A stretch of DNA of 43,215 nucleotides from a virus: IMG/VR virus record IMGVR_UViG_3300046011_002503, positions 1 through 43,215 of that record; one strand, given 5' to 3'. The position numbers and the translations under genes are program-made. The notes beneath the pieces were generated by a model. That model did not search any database. It worked only from the letters and a program-made list of their open reading frames with translations, and was not told the DNA's origin. Below, one piece after another: positions 1 to 6,410 of the stretch; the first letter of the stretch is position 1; each line of letters starts with the position of its first letter.

Positions 1-29
1 CAAACAAGGAAGAAAAGGTGGTTGCATAA
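1..29 (+). CDS. C-terminal end of a gene cut by the left edge
   Basis: A reading frame enters from the left edge and ends in NKEEKVVA followed by TAA at 27-29. The last A of the stop is the first base of the next ATG (TAATG), the same stop-start coupling used throughout this phage, so this is very likely the tail of a real gene. Nothing can be said about its function. Confidence 0.5.
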
Positions 30-271
30 TGAAATTTCTTACTTACATCAAGGCACCAAACACTACAAATGGAAATCCACAGCGCGGATGGATTCTCTGC
101 GATAGCAATGGCAACTTCGAGCGATTCATTGATGAAGGCTACGAAGGTCGTGGAGCAATCTCTAAAGAATTATGGGATGGCGCTCAAGAGATAAACAGCG
201 GTTATGGAATCTTGGTTGCATCAACTGAATACAAGCGTTGGAAGAAAATGAAATCGGAGGTAGCGGTATGA
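29..271 (+). CDS. Small hypothetical phage protein, 80 aa
   Basis: The ATG shares its A with the preceding stop and follows a purine-rich ribosome binding site (AGGAAGAAAAGG). The 80-residue product is soluble-looking, with no membrane segment or signal peptide; I do not recognise the family. It has a compact mixed composition with aromatic and glycine residues near the middle (GYEGRG, SGYG). Its stop overlaps the next ATG (ATGA at 268-271), so it belongs to the coupled set of small rightward genes on this arm. Function unknown. Confidence 0.75.
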   Translation: MKFLTYIKAPNTTNGNPQRGWILCDSNGNFERFIDEGYEGRGAISKELWDGAQEINSGYGILVASTEYKRWKKMKSEVAV

Positions 272-582
272 GTCAGCAATCAATGTCATGGGCAGAGTTA
301 GCAGAATTAACTCACGCCACACAGGTCGAGAAGTTTAACTTTTGCACCTGCGAAGATAACGAAGGCAACGAGAATCCTTACAAAGATTGCCCAACTCAAA
401 AGCCTTATGACCGCGTGAGCGCGATTATCGCTTTCGAATCAGGCGAATTAGATGGGGACAAGGTTGTTGAATTGTTCCAGCACTTAGTAGACACAGGGCT
501 TGCATGGCAACTCCAGGGTCACTACGGGCGCACGGCAATGGCACTTATCGAGCAAGGTCTAGTTAGCAAGGGAGGCAACTAA
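268..582 (+). CDS. Conserved phage hypothetical with LQGHYGRTA motif, 104 aa
   Basis: I start at the ATG at 268 because it has a good GGAGG upstream and overlaps the previous stop as ATGA; an upstream ATG at 238 in the same frame lacks a comparable site. The C-terminal third carries WQLQGHYGRTAMALIEQGL, a block I remember from many actinophage early proteins of unknown function (DUF7417-like, from memory). Two cysteines near residue 30 (FCTC) and one near residue 43 could bind metal but no full ribbon is visible. It is coupled downstream by TAATG. Confidence 0.8.
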   Translation: MSQQSMSWAELAELTHATQVEKFNFCTCEDNEGNENPYKDCPTQKPYDRVSAIIAFESGELDGDKVVELFQHLVDTGLAWQLQGHYGRTAMALIEQGLVSKGGN

Positions 583-1163
583 TGAGCGAGACAATTACAA
601 AATGCGCTGATTGCGAAACAGTTATCAATGAAGATGATGGTTATGCAATTTCAGATATGACTGAAAAAACATTTTGCTATGACTGCGAACAGTCAGACCT
701 GGAGAATTGCTCAACTCTTCTCAAGGTCCACGGTAATCATGAAGCCGAGAAGGTTATCTTCGGCGGTGATTTCTCGCGGGGCGAAGATGGAGAATCTCCT
801 GATTGGTTCTATGAACTCTTTGGAGAAAACAAAGGTCGTAAGTATGTAAAAACAGATGCGTGGCGCGGTCATTACGAGACGGTCAAGAACTTTGAGGGCA
901 TGACTGTTTTAGCATCGGGCTGGACAACTGGCTGGGCGGATGAATTCCATCAGCGTAAGGCTTTATTCAATGAGTTTGCAGAGCATGTATGCGAGAACTT
1001 CTATGGCGCTGTTGCTCCAACATACTTTTTGACAGAGCCAACATCTAATGTTTTCTCAGCAGGGATTGATTTCTTCTGCGCTACAAAGGATGTTGAAAAG
1101 GTAACTGCATGGCTTAACGAGATTGGTTATCCAGTCGAGAAGTTAAAAGAGTGGTTATCGTAA
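582..1163 (+). CDS. Zinc-ribbon-containing hypothetical protein, 193 aa
   Basis: The start overlaps the previous stop (TAATG) behind GGGAGG. The N-terminus has two CxxC knuckles (CADC at about residues 8-11 and CYDC at about 32-35), which look like a treble-clef or ribbon zinc site. The remaining ~150 residues are rich in aromatic residues (tryptophans in DWFYELFG, GWTTGWADEF) and unfamiliar. It is the last gene of the first coupled block; a promoter-like region and about 48 non-coding bases follow before the deacetylase gene. Function unknown. Confidence 0.8.
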   Translation: MSETITKCADCETVINEDDGYAISDMTEKTFCYDCEQSDLENCSTLLKVHGNHEAEKVIFGGDFSRGEDGESPDWFYELFGENKGRKYVKTDAWRGHYETVKNFEGMTVLASGWTTGWADEFHQRKALFNEFAEHVCENFYGAVAPTYFLTEPTSNVFSAGIDFFCATKDVEKVTAWLNEIGYPVEKLKEWLS

Positions 1164-1197
1164 TATCAAAAATAGATTATACTGGGGTTTAATATAG
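1155..1197 (+). promoter_or_regulatory. Candidate promoter with AAC-CCCN-GTT-like half-operator
   Basis: Between the zinc-ribbon gene and the deacetylase gene there is a -10-like TATACT at 1178-1183, directly abutting ACTGGGGTTT at 1181-1190. That block is an inverted, slightly degenerate copy of the AAC-CCCN-GTT palindrome found at the other promoters of this phage. At 17-nt spacing the -35 would be TTATCG at 1155-1160, which is weak. It would drive the deacetylase/proteasome-like pair. Confidence 0.45.
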
Positions 1198-1211
1198 AGG
1201 GAGGGGTAAAT

Positions 1212-2138
1212 ATGGAACACGCAATAATTGTTCATTCGCCCGAATATGCGAACTGGATATTCGATAAGTCGCACCCTACACAGGGACGACGATTCCTCCA
1301 TGGTCGTAATCAGATTATCTTGGAGGCTCAAAAGCGTCACCTCAATGTGGATGAACTTGAACCCGAGATGCCACATACCGATGACCTTTTGTTAGTGCAT
1401 GACCCAATCTATGTTCACGATGTCACCATCAAAGGTGAATCAGATGAATGGGATGGTCAGCGTCATGACCTTGGTGATTTAGCAAAGTTATTTGTCGGCG
1501 GTACTTTGACTGCTCTTAATACTTTGCTCGATAAGAAAACACTCCTTGCAATTCACTTGCCAGGTGCAAAGCATCACGCGATGCGTGACTACTCAAGTGG
1601 ATTCTGCGTGTTTGCAGATTTTGCTATCGCTGCGACGAAGGCAACTGAATTAGGCGAGCGCGTAGCAATCTTTGACATTGATGCACACCATGGCGACGGT
1701 ACTGAGATGTTGCTCAAGGCTAATAAAAATGTCATGACATTCTCGGTCCACCAATACGGAATCTTTCCAGGTACAGGTTTAATCTCTGATTACAAAAACC
1801 GCGCCTATAACTTTCCGCTCACTCATGGTTCAACCGATGAAGATTTGATGTCTGCAACTGAAGCCTTCTTTGAGGCTTGCTCTGAATTCCAGCCTACGAT
1901 GATTTTCGTGGCATGTGGGGCGGATGGTCTCAAGGATGACCCATTGAGCGAACTCGCTTACACGCCAGCGGGCTATTGGAGGTCACTCCGAGCCGTTAGA
2001 GAGCAATTCCATGACATGCCCATCCTTCTCGGTGGGGCTGGTGGTTATCTGCCTGATACGGGAACTCCCGAGGTATGGCGCAACGCCATGCTTGCTTTGA
2101 CGGCGGTTCAAACCGAGGTTGTTATTCCCGACTTGTAG
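1212..2138 (+). CDS. Histone-deacetylase-fold amidohydrolase (arginase/deacetylase superfamily)
   Basis: The 308-residue product has the complete catalytic set of the class I/II deacetylase family (PF00850; bacterial AcuC and acetylpolyamine amidohydrolases). The His dyad is H121-H122 in PGAKHHA. The GFCVF block follows at 130-134. Zinc ligands are D157 and H159 in DIDAHHGDG and D238 in GADG. The substrate-side loop is FPGTG at 185-189, and the transition-state tyrosine is Y279 in GGAGGY. It should therefore be an active cytoplasmic zinc deacetylase acting on acetyl-lysine or an acetylated amine; the substrate cannot be told. The length is slightly short for AcuC. The start has a strong site (GGGAGGGG). 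It lies 10 bases before the proteasome-like gene, suggesting joint expression. An enzyme of this fold is unusual in a phage. Confidence 0.92.
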   Translation: MEHAIIVHSPEYANWIFDKSHPTQGRRFLHGRNQIILEAQKRHLNVDELEPEMPHTDDLLLVHDPIYVHDVTIKGESDEWDGQRHDLGDLAKLFVGGTLTALNTLLDKKTLLAIHLPGAKHHAMRDYSSGFCVFADFAIAATKATELGERVAIFDIDAHHGDGTEMLLKANKNVMTFSVHQYGIFPGTGLISDYKNRAYNFPLTHGSTDEDLMSATEAFFEACSEFQPTMIFVACGADGLKDDPLSELAYTPAGYWRSLRAVREQFHDMPILLGGAGGYLPDTGTPEVWRNAMLALTAVQTEVVIPDL

Positions 2139-2148
2139 ACTAGCGGGC

Positions 2149-2709
2149 ATGACAACTCTCGTCGGTATCCAAGGTCGTAATTGGGCGCTCTTGGGTGCCG
2201 ATACTCGCATTGCAGATGATTCAACAATTTACAGAATGGCAAAAGGTCATTCAAAAATTATTGAAAACGATAACTTTACAATCGCATGTGCAGGTGATGT
2301 GCGAGCAATCAACATTTTGCAATCTCAAATCAAACTGCCTAAAACTTTTGTTGCAAAAGATGATGGACATTTCATAACTGGATTTCTCATCCCAGCAATG
2401 CGTAAGGCTTTTGCAGATGCGGGCTACGAGAAAACTACGGAAGGGCAATCAAGTCATGAATCTGAATTTCTTATCGTCTACAACGGCAAGATTTATGAAG
2501 TCGGTTCTGATTACTCATGGGTACAAGATTCTCGCGGTATTTACGGACTTGGCTCAGGTGGCGCTATTGCTCTTGGTGCCTTGGCTTGTCTTAGCGGAGA
2601 TTTAGTAACTCGAGCAGAGGCTCGTAAATGGGCGAACAAGGCTCTTGAGATTGCATGTGAATACAACTCGGATTCTGCTCCACCGTTTCATATTGTAATT
2701 AAAGAATAA
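2149..2709 (+). CDS. Proteasome beta/HslV-like Ntn hydrolase
   Basis: Starting at the ATG at 2149 gives MTTLVGIQG. Removal of Met would expose Thr as the N-terminal nucleophile, as in HslV and mature proteasome beta subunits, so I prefer it to the in-frame start ten codons upstream. Counting from that Thr, Asp lies at position 17 (GADTR), exactly as in 20S beta subunits, and the lysine of HSKI (position 35) matches Lys33. Further family marks are AGDVRA, GSGG (S136) and a C-terminal DSA at 175-177 matching the catalytic Asp/Ser pair. The 186 residues are close to a mature beta subunit. No alpha subunit or ATPase gene is seen here, so it may self-assemble or join a host particle. The ribosome binding site is weak, which fits coupling to the deacetylase gene. 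Confidence 0.85.
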   Translation: MTTLVGIQGRNWALLGADTRIADDSTIYRMAKGHSKIIENDNFTIACAGDVRAINILQSQIKLPKTFVAKDDGHFITGFLIPAMRKAFADAGYEKTTEGQSSHESEFLIVYNGKIYEVGSDYSWVQDSRGIYGLGSGGAIALGALACLSGDLVTRAEARKWANKALEIACEYNSDSAPPFHIVIKE

Positions 2710-2712
2710 TTC

Positions 2713-2742
2713 CTGTATTCTAACCCTAGTTGTATTAGAGGA
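2713..2742 (+). promoter_or_regulatory. Degenerate copy of the phage promoter/operator
   Basis: AACCCTAGTT at 2722-2731 matches the AAC-CCCN-GTT palindrome of the strong promoters at 3751 and 4239. The following GTATTAG aligns with their TGTTATAC. The -10 and -35 elements are poor, so it may be a weak promoter or only an operator. It precedes the small membrane protein gene at 2762. Confidence 0.4.
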
Positions 2743-2761
2743 TACAACATGAGAGGAACAC

Positions 2762-2944
2762 ATGGAAAATCAGCAAGATGTAGATAAGAGATTCGAGGAA
2801 ATCATGAAGTCAAAGAATGTAAAGGTCGAACGACCACCTGCAAAGTTTCCTGAACTGCGCTACTTATGGGGCATTACTGGAATTGTTTGCGTAACGCTTT
2901 TAGTTGTATCAGCAACTCTCAGCACATTTCTTGAGGCGCTATAA
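2762..2944 (+). CDS. Small single-pass membrane protein, 60 aa
   Basis: A charged N-terminal half of about 33 residues is followed by one hydrophobic segment (about residues 36-57, LWGITGIVCVTLLVVSA) and a short tail. No signal-peptidase site is obvious, so an inner-membrane protein with cytoplasmic N-terminus is likely. The ribosome binding site GAGAGGAA is good. The gene ends convergently with the leftward zinc-ribbon gene, overlapping it by 6 bases, and is followed by a strong terminator. Function unknown. Confidence 0.75.
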   Translation: MENQQDVDKRFEEIMKSKNVKVERPPAKFPELRYLWGITGIVCVTLLVVSATLSTFLEAL

Positions 2945-3133
2945 ATTAAATAATGCTTCGGGGTCATAAACCTCAAGGGCTTTCACTACGAGAGAGTCCT
3001 TGAGGTTTTTTGCATGATGTCCGCAAAAATGTAATTCGCCTGACAAGAATGTTGCTCGGACTTTAGCCGTAGCAGGGCATCTGTCACACAATTGATTCGG
3101 CTGGATTGGCAGACGAACTATTGTCTCGGTCAT
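2939..3133 (-). CDS. DUF7455-type zinc ribbon protein, 64 aa
   Basis: CDRCPATAKVRATF at residues 16-29 and CGHHA at 37-41 give a CxxC...CxHH metal site, the pattern of the actinobacterial DUF7455 family as I remember it. This family is common in actinobacteria and their phages and has no established role. The gene is the last of three leftward genes coupled by TAATG junctions behind an SOS box. Its 3' half carries, on the opposite strand, the terminator of the convergent gene. Confidence 0.85.
   Translation of the reverse strand: MTETIVRLPIQPNQLCDRCPATAKVRATFLSGELHFCGHHAKNLKDSLVVKALEVYDPEALFNL
2968..3011 (+). terminator. Rho-independent terminator on the + strand
   Basis: AAACCTCAAGG (2968-2978) pairs perfectly with CCTTGAGGTTT (2998-3008), giving an 11-bp stem, and the T run continues to 3011. 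It ends rightward transcripts from the deacetylase/membrane-protein region. It is embedded in the coding sequence of the leftward zinc-ribbon gene. Confidence 0.85.
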
Positions 3134-3267
3134 TAACTGACTTTCTTTGGATGTTTCGGTAAGTAGCGGTCAATCTTGGCAAGGATTCGTCCATCTTTAG
3201 ACATGCGGACAATCCAACCATCTTTAATCTGCATCGAGTTAAACGCGCCCGCTTTTCTCTTCGGCAT
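3133..3267 (-). CDS. Very small basic protein, 44 aa
   Basis: An ATG at 3267 shares its A with the stop of the upstream gene (TAATG), and its own stop TAA shares an A with the ATG of the zinc-ribbon gene. The product begins MPKRKAGAFNSMQIKDGW and is strongly basic with no membrane segment. Perfect coupling on both sides is the main reason to call it. Function unknown; nucleic acid binding is possible from charge only. Confidence 0.75.
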   Translation of the reverse strand: MPKRKAGAFNSMQIKDGWIVRMSKDGRILAKIDRYLPKHPKKVS

Positions 3268-3686
3268 TATTTTTTATTCTTATCCGTAATTGGTCCGCCT
3301 GAAATCCAGGCACGGCATGTCCGAGCGCTGGCACACTTGAAGTCGAACGCCTCGCAATACCCCAACTCACCCGCATCTGTTACATCCCATGCGGTCTCGC
3401 GGGTATCGCCTTGGGCTAATCCGCCCGTAATACATTCCTTCATTGCTGAAGTTTGGATAAACGCCGCACAATTGCCACATCGCTGTTTTTTGGCTTCCTC
3501 GACTGATACAGACCATTCGGCTGCAATCCCGTCCCAGTAGGCGTTATTCGGCTCTGAAGGGTTGAGAGGACCGTAGGAGGCGTCGTCGATGGCTTTCTTG
3601 CGGTTTTTAAGATTAGTCCTTACATCCTGAGTCGCTGTTGGGCATGAAGCCTTCAAAAGAGCGGAGACTGCTGGTGTAAGAGACAT
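3267..3686 (-). CDS. Cysteine-rich HiPIP-like phage protein, 139 aa
   Basis: The C-terminal half holds six cysteines: CGNC, KECI, GYCEAF, FKC and RTC, ending in WISGGPI. I recall proteins with the GYCEAFDFKCASARTC block from many aquatic phages, where they are annotated as high-potential iron-sulfur-like proteins; an Fe-S or zinc centre is therefore likely but unproven. The ATG lies 17 bases downstream of a LexA-type box, so expression is probably damage-inducible together with the two small genes that follow. Confidence 0.75.
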   Translation of the reverse strand: MSLTPAVSALLKASCPTATQDVRTNLKNRKKAIDDASYGPLNPSEPNNAYWDGIAAEWSVSVEEAKKQRCGNCAAFIQTSAMKECITGGLAQGDTRETAWDVTDAGELGYCEAFDFKCASARTCRAWISGGPITDKNKK

Positions 3687-3703
3687 AAGCCAAGGGTATC
3701 AGG

Positions 3704-3717
3704 CGAACAAATGTTCG
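3704..3717 (-). promoter_or_regulatory. LexA-type SOS box
   Basis: CGAACAAATGTTCG is a perfect inverted repeat (CGAAC-N4-GTTCG) and fits the LexA/DinR box of Gram-positive bacteria and actinobacteria. It sits in the divergent region between 3686 (leftward) and 3810 (rightward), close to the leftward start codon. Host LexA repression of the leftward three-gene cluster is the natural reading. Confidence 0.7.
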
Positions 3718-3750
3718 AATTGTGTGCCACAAAATTCTTTGTGTTTTGGG

Positions 3751-3780
3751 ATGATTATTAACCCCCGTTGTGTTATACTT
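3751..3780 (+). promoter_or_regulatory. Phage promoter with operator palindrome in the spacer (copy 1)
   Basis: -35-like ATGATT (3751-3756), a 17-nt spacer and -10 TATACT (3774-3779). The spacer contains AACCCCCGTT (3760-3769), a palindrome AAC-CCCC-GTT. The 28 bases 3753-3780 recur with one mismatch on the minus strand at 25211-25184 and with three mismatches at 4241-4268. It drives the rightward genes from 3810. Confidence 0.8.
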
Positions 3781-3809
3781 AGTGTACGAGGTAAAGAGAG
3801 GAAACAAAA

Positions 3810-4241
3810 ATGTCAGATAACATCGCAACAGTAGTCGCCATTGGCGACAAGCCTATCGAAAACGGTCTTTGGGTAACTCCAAAGGTAGGCGACATTCTTT
3901 ACTCATCATGGGGCTACGACCAAACAAACATTGAGTTTTTCAAGGTGGTCAAGGTCAGCAAGTTCTCTGTTTGGATTCAAGAAATTGGCAAGGAAGTTGT
4001 CGAAGTGACAGGGTGGGCGCATCAAAATGTGGTGCCAGTCGATTCCCCTGAATATCAGGTTCGCAACTGGGACAACGAAAAAGATGATTGGGACAATGTA
4101 AACACATTCATCACAAAGACTCACCCAATCCAACGCAAGAAGATTCAGGCTTACGGAGATGGTTACGGTGTCAGCCTTAACTCATTCTCATCGGCTTGGT
4201 TATGGGATGGAAAGCCAAAGGGTCAAAGTCAGACTTGCTAG
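3810..4241 (+). CDS. Hypothetical protein, 143 aa
   Basis: The start has GAGAGGAAAC upstream and lies 30 bases after a promoter -10. The product is hydrophilic, rich in tryptophan (WVTPKVGD, FSVWIQEIG, DDWDN) and without membrane segments. I do not recognise the family. The VGDILYSSWGYDQTNIEFFKVVKV segment resembles a small beta-rich domain. It is transcribed as a unit of its own, because a second copy of the promoter begins just before its stop. Confidence 0.75.
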   Translation: MSDNIATVVAIGDKPIENGLWVTPKVGDILYSSWGYDQTNIEFFKVVKVSKFSVWIQEIGKEVVEVTGWAHQNVVPVDSPEYQVRNWDNEKDDWDNVNTFITKTHPIQRKKIQAYGDGYGVSLNSFSSAWLWDGKPKGQSQTC

Positions 4242-4268
4242 ATTATTAACCCCAGTTATGTTATACTG
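4239..4268 (+). promoter_or_regulatory. Phage promoter with operator palindrome in the spacer (copy 2)
   Basis: -35 position TAGATT (4239-4244), 17-nt spacer, -10 TATACT (4262-4267). AACCCCAGTT at 4248-4257 lies at the same offset (14 bases) from the -10 as in copy 1. It precedes the coupled genes from 4295 to 5679. Confidence 0.8.
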
Positions 4269-4294
4269 GACTTGTTCTTAGAGAGGAGAACAAA

Positions 4295-4501
4295 ATGACT
4301 CAAGGAATCAAAGACCCAACAACAGGTAAGACCTACATCTTCAAAGGTCTTGCTCCTTTAAGCCGTGTCACCGACGCTTGCAATTACGACGACCATGGCT
4401 CATGTAAGTCTGCTCATCAAGACTTAATCAAAGACTTTAATTTCGAATTTACAAAAGCCGTTTGCTGCTTATGCAAGTGCCACTTCGAGGGAGGTAACTA
4501 A
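4295..4501 (+). CDS. Small Cys/His-rich protein, 68 aa
   Basis: A strong GAGAGGAGAAC site precedes the ATG. Cysteines at about 29 and 37 plus the C-terminal CCLCKCHFEGG cluster and nearby histidines suggest a zinc-binding knuckle. The family is not recognised. The next gene starts directly after its stop (TAA then ATG), so the two are coupled. Confidence 0.75.
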   Translation: MTQGIKDPTTGKTYIFKGLAPLSRVTDACNYDDHGSCKSAHQDLIKDFNFEFTKAVCCLCKCHFEGGN

Positions 4502-4885
4502 ATGGGATGGGATGTCACTCCAGTCGGTAAGAACATCACTACTAAAAAGTATGTCGTGCATTACCTAAAGACTATGTACAACGATTCTTACGAAGTAGTC
4601 AAAATTGTTGAGGGTAAAAACAATTATGGCGAAAAGGCTTTCTATGTCGCTGCTAAGAAAAAGGGCGATAGCAAAGTTTTCGCTGTTGTCTTTTTAACTC
4701 GCCGTAAGAATGGCTCCATCGCCGTGAAGGTCATCGGAGAATCATCACTTCCAGGATACATTGAGGCTCCAGCAAACTTCATCTATCTGCTATCTCCAAC
4801 TGATAGCGAATGGGCTAACCAATGGAGAGCAGACTGCATCAATCGCTATATCTCGACCAAGATACTCAAGGAGGATGTAGCGTGA
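4502..4885 (+). CDS. DUF6927-like phage protein, 127 aa
   Basis: The protein starts MGWDV and ends with a block (LLSPTDSEWANQWRADC, about residues 97-113) that matches what I remember of DUF6927-type phage proteins, in which a P-x-L-LTPTD-x4-A-x2-WR-x2-C signature closes the domain. Function of the family is unknown; many phages carry it near other small early genes. It is coupled upstream (adjacent stop/start) and downstream (GTGA overlap). Confidence 0.75.
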   Translation: MGWDVTPVGKNITTKKYVVHYLKTMYNDSYEVVKIVEGKNNYGEKAFYVAAKKKGDSKVFAVVFLTRRKNGSIAVKVIGESSLPGYIEAPANFIYLLSPTDSEWANQWRADCINRYISTKILKEDVA

Positions 4886-4950
4886 GAATGTTTATTTACA
4901 GAAAGCATGGAAAAGTTCGTTTATCAATCGTTCGCAAGGGAGGTAAGTAA
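4882..4950 (+). CDS. Mini-protein, 22 aa, basic
   Basis: GTG at 4882 overlaps the preceding stop (GTGA) with GGAGGA seven bases upstream, and the stop is followed immediately by the next ATG at 4951. The product (MRMFIYRKHGKVRLSIVRKG...) is strongly basic. It may be a real peptide or may serve mainly to carry ribosomes to the next gene. Confidence 0.5.
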   Translation: MRMFIYRKHGKVRLSIVRKGGK

Positions 4951-5364
4951 ATGGGATACACACATTATTGGACAATCAAGGAAGAACTCACACCTGCTCA
5001 ATTCAAGGAGTGGACTGAGGGAATCAAGGCAATCGTCGAAACTGCTACTGAGGCTGGAATTCCACTAGGTAACGGTCTAGGTTTTGATGCACCAAACATC
5101 GATGAAACTCTAGTTGCTTTCAATGGTGTTGGAGAAGGCGGACATGAGACTTTCGGAATCAGACTTGGTGACGAGGGCTTTGATTTCTGCAAGACAGCAG
5201 AAAAGCCTTATGACGCCGTTGTTACTGCAAGCCTTATCCACGCCAAGAAAATCTTTGGTGATGCAATCGAGATTAAGTCAGATGGCAACTGGGATGATTG
5301 GGACAGCGGGAAGGTTCTTTACGAGACTGTCTTTGACATCCAGCCTGAGAGCGTAATCGCATGA
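4951..5364 (+). CDS. Conserved phage hypothetical (MGYTHYW family), 137 aa
   Basis: The start MGYTHYW, a central FNG with nearby glycines, and FDFCKTAEKPYDAVVTASLI (about residues 77-96) form a pattern I recall from many phage early proteins with no assigned function. The product is acidic and soluble. The ribosome binding site is GGGAGG. It is coupled to the next gene by ATGA at 5361. Confidence 0.8.
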   Translation: MGYTHYWTIKEELTPAQFKEWTEGIKAIVETATEAGIPLGNGLGFDAPNIDETLVAFNGVGEGGHETFGIRLGDEGFDFCKTAEKPYDAVVTASLIHAKKIFGDAIEIKSDGNWDDWDSGKVLYETVFDIQPESVIA

Positions 5365-5537
5365 GCGAGGTACTTAACGACCTAGTGGATGAGTTTGGCA
5401 AGGGAATTCTCTCGTCATCTCATCCACATACAGGTTTAACTTTGAGGCAATGTCAGATAATCTTGAATGAGCATGGATTTGAAAAAGGTATTGAAATTGT
5501 CAAAGAATGGAAGGAAAAGAATCGTGGCGCTAACTGA
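5361..5537 (+). CDS. Small hypothetical protein, 58 aa
   Basis: The ATG overlaps the previous stop (ATGA). The product (MSEVLNDLVDEFGKG...) is predicted to be helical with a histidine-rich turn (SSHPHTG). The same arrangement of short acidic helical proteins is common in actinophage early arms. No known family. Its end overlaps the next gene by 14 bases. Confidence 0.7.
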   Translation: MSEVLNDLVDEFGKGILSSSHPHTGLTLRQCQIILNEHGFEKGIEIVKEWKEKNRGAN

Positions 5538-5679
5538 AAGAGAACGAATCATTAAAGAGATTCAAGCGTTTGCATCTGAATACGCACATCCAATTACGCG
5601 AAATGGCATCTCACGGGATGTTGTAATTGTTGAACAACTACTAGACTTCATCACACCTACAACAGAATCGGATAAGTAA
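5524..5679 (+). CDS. Small hypothetical protein, 51 aa
   Basis: I start at GTG 5524 (MALTERERIIKEI...) because AAGGAAAAG lies just upstream and the overlap with the previous gene stays short; an ATG at 5467 in the same frame would overlap by 71 bases. The product is helical, possibly an HTH-like or regulatory peptide, but no family is recognised. Confidence 0.65.
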   Translation: MALTERERIIKEIQAFASEYAHPITRNGISRDVVIVEQLLDFITPTTESDK

Positions 5680-5680
5680 T

Positions 5681-6409
5681 ATGACAAAAAAAATACTTTT
5701 CAAATCTTGTTATCCTTGGTTTTTTGAAGTTGCACCGAAACCAATCCCAGCAAGTAAAAATTTGCCTGATTGGTTTAGAAAAATGAGTCCCTATATGGTT
5801 ACACCAAATAATCCTTTGGGTAAGAGTTTTTCTCTTATGAACTTAACCGCAAACACTTCGGGGAAAAAATGTGTTCCTATGTTAGACGCTCTTACGAGTG
5901 GTTACTTAATACCTTTATGGAGCGATGTTTTTGTGGATGCTACAAGTGAATCAGAAATTCCCCGAATAACTTGGCGAGTATCGAGACCTGTTTTTGAAAT
6001 GCACGGCGACCAAACTCAAGGCGTAGAGGCACCCGAGGATTTTCACCAGCGACCCTTTAAGTATTTGAATTATTGGCGAATCATCACTCCACCTGGATAC
6101 TCAATTTTAGTAACTCAACCTTTTGGATTTAGGAATACAAATTTTCAAGCGATTCCCGCTGTCATTGACACGGATAAATCCAACCTACAAATTCTGTTTC
6201 CCCTTTGGATTAAAAAAGGTTTTAAGGGTGTTATTGAAAAAGGTACTCCAATTGCTCAAGTAACTCCTTTTAAGCGTGATAATTGGGAAGCCGAATACTC
6301 GACTTATTCTAACGATACAGATTATCAAAACTTAGAAGATAAGAACTTTAATGCACATCTAATCAATAATTACATGAGACGAGAGTGGTCTAAAAAAACT
6401 TATGAGTAA
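5681..6409 (+). CDS. DUF6065 family protein, copy A, 242 aa
   Basis: This is a paralogue of the gene at 28969-29670. Shared landmarks are a PxPAS block followed by LPDWF/IPEWY, KKCxPxxDxxTxGYxI, a TPPGYS/TPKGWS block, VDTD/IDTD, and the C-terminal GTPxxQVxPFKRxxW. The family (DUF6065, from memory) is seen in cyanophages and other aquatic phages and has no known activity. The conserved histidines and acidic residues around the central beta-rich part suggest a metal-binding or oxygenase-like cupin fold, but this is a guess. The gene is more A+T rich than its neighbours, which suggests separate acquisition. It ends one base before the convergent leftward nuclease gene. Confidence 0.8.
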   Translation: MTKKILFKSCYPWFFEVAPKPIPASKNLPDWFRKMSPYMVTPNNPLGKSFSLMNLTANTSGKKCVPMLDALTSGYLIPLWSDVFVDATSESEIPRITWRVSRPVFEMHGDQTQGVEAPEDFHQRPFKYLNYWRIITPPGYSILVTQPFGFRNTNFQAIPAVIDTDKSNLQILFPLWIKKGFKGVIEKGTPIAQVTPFKRDNWEAEYSTYSNDTDYQNLEDKNFNAHLINNYMRREWSKKTYE

Positions 6410-6410
6410 A

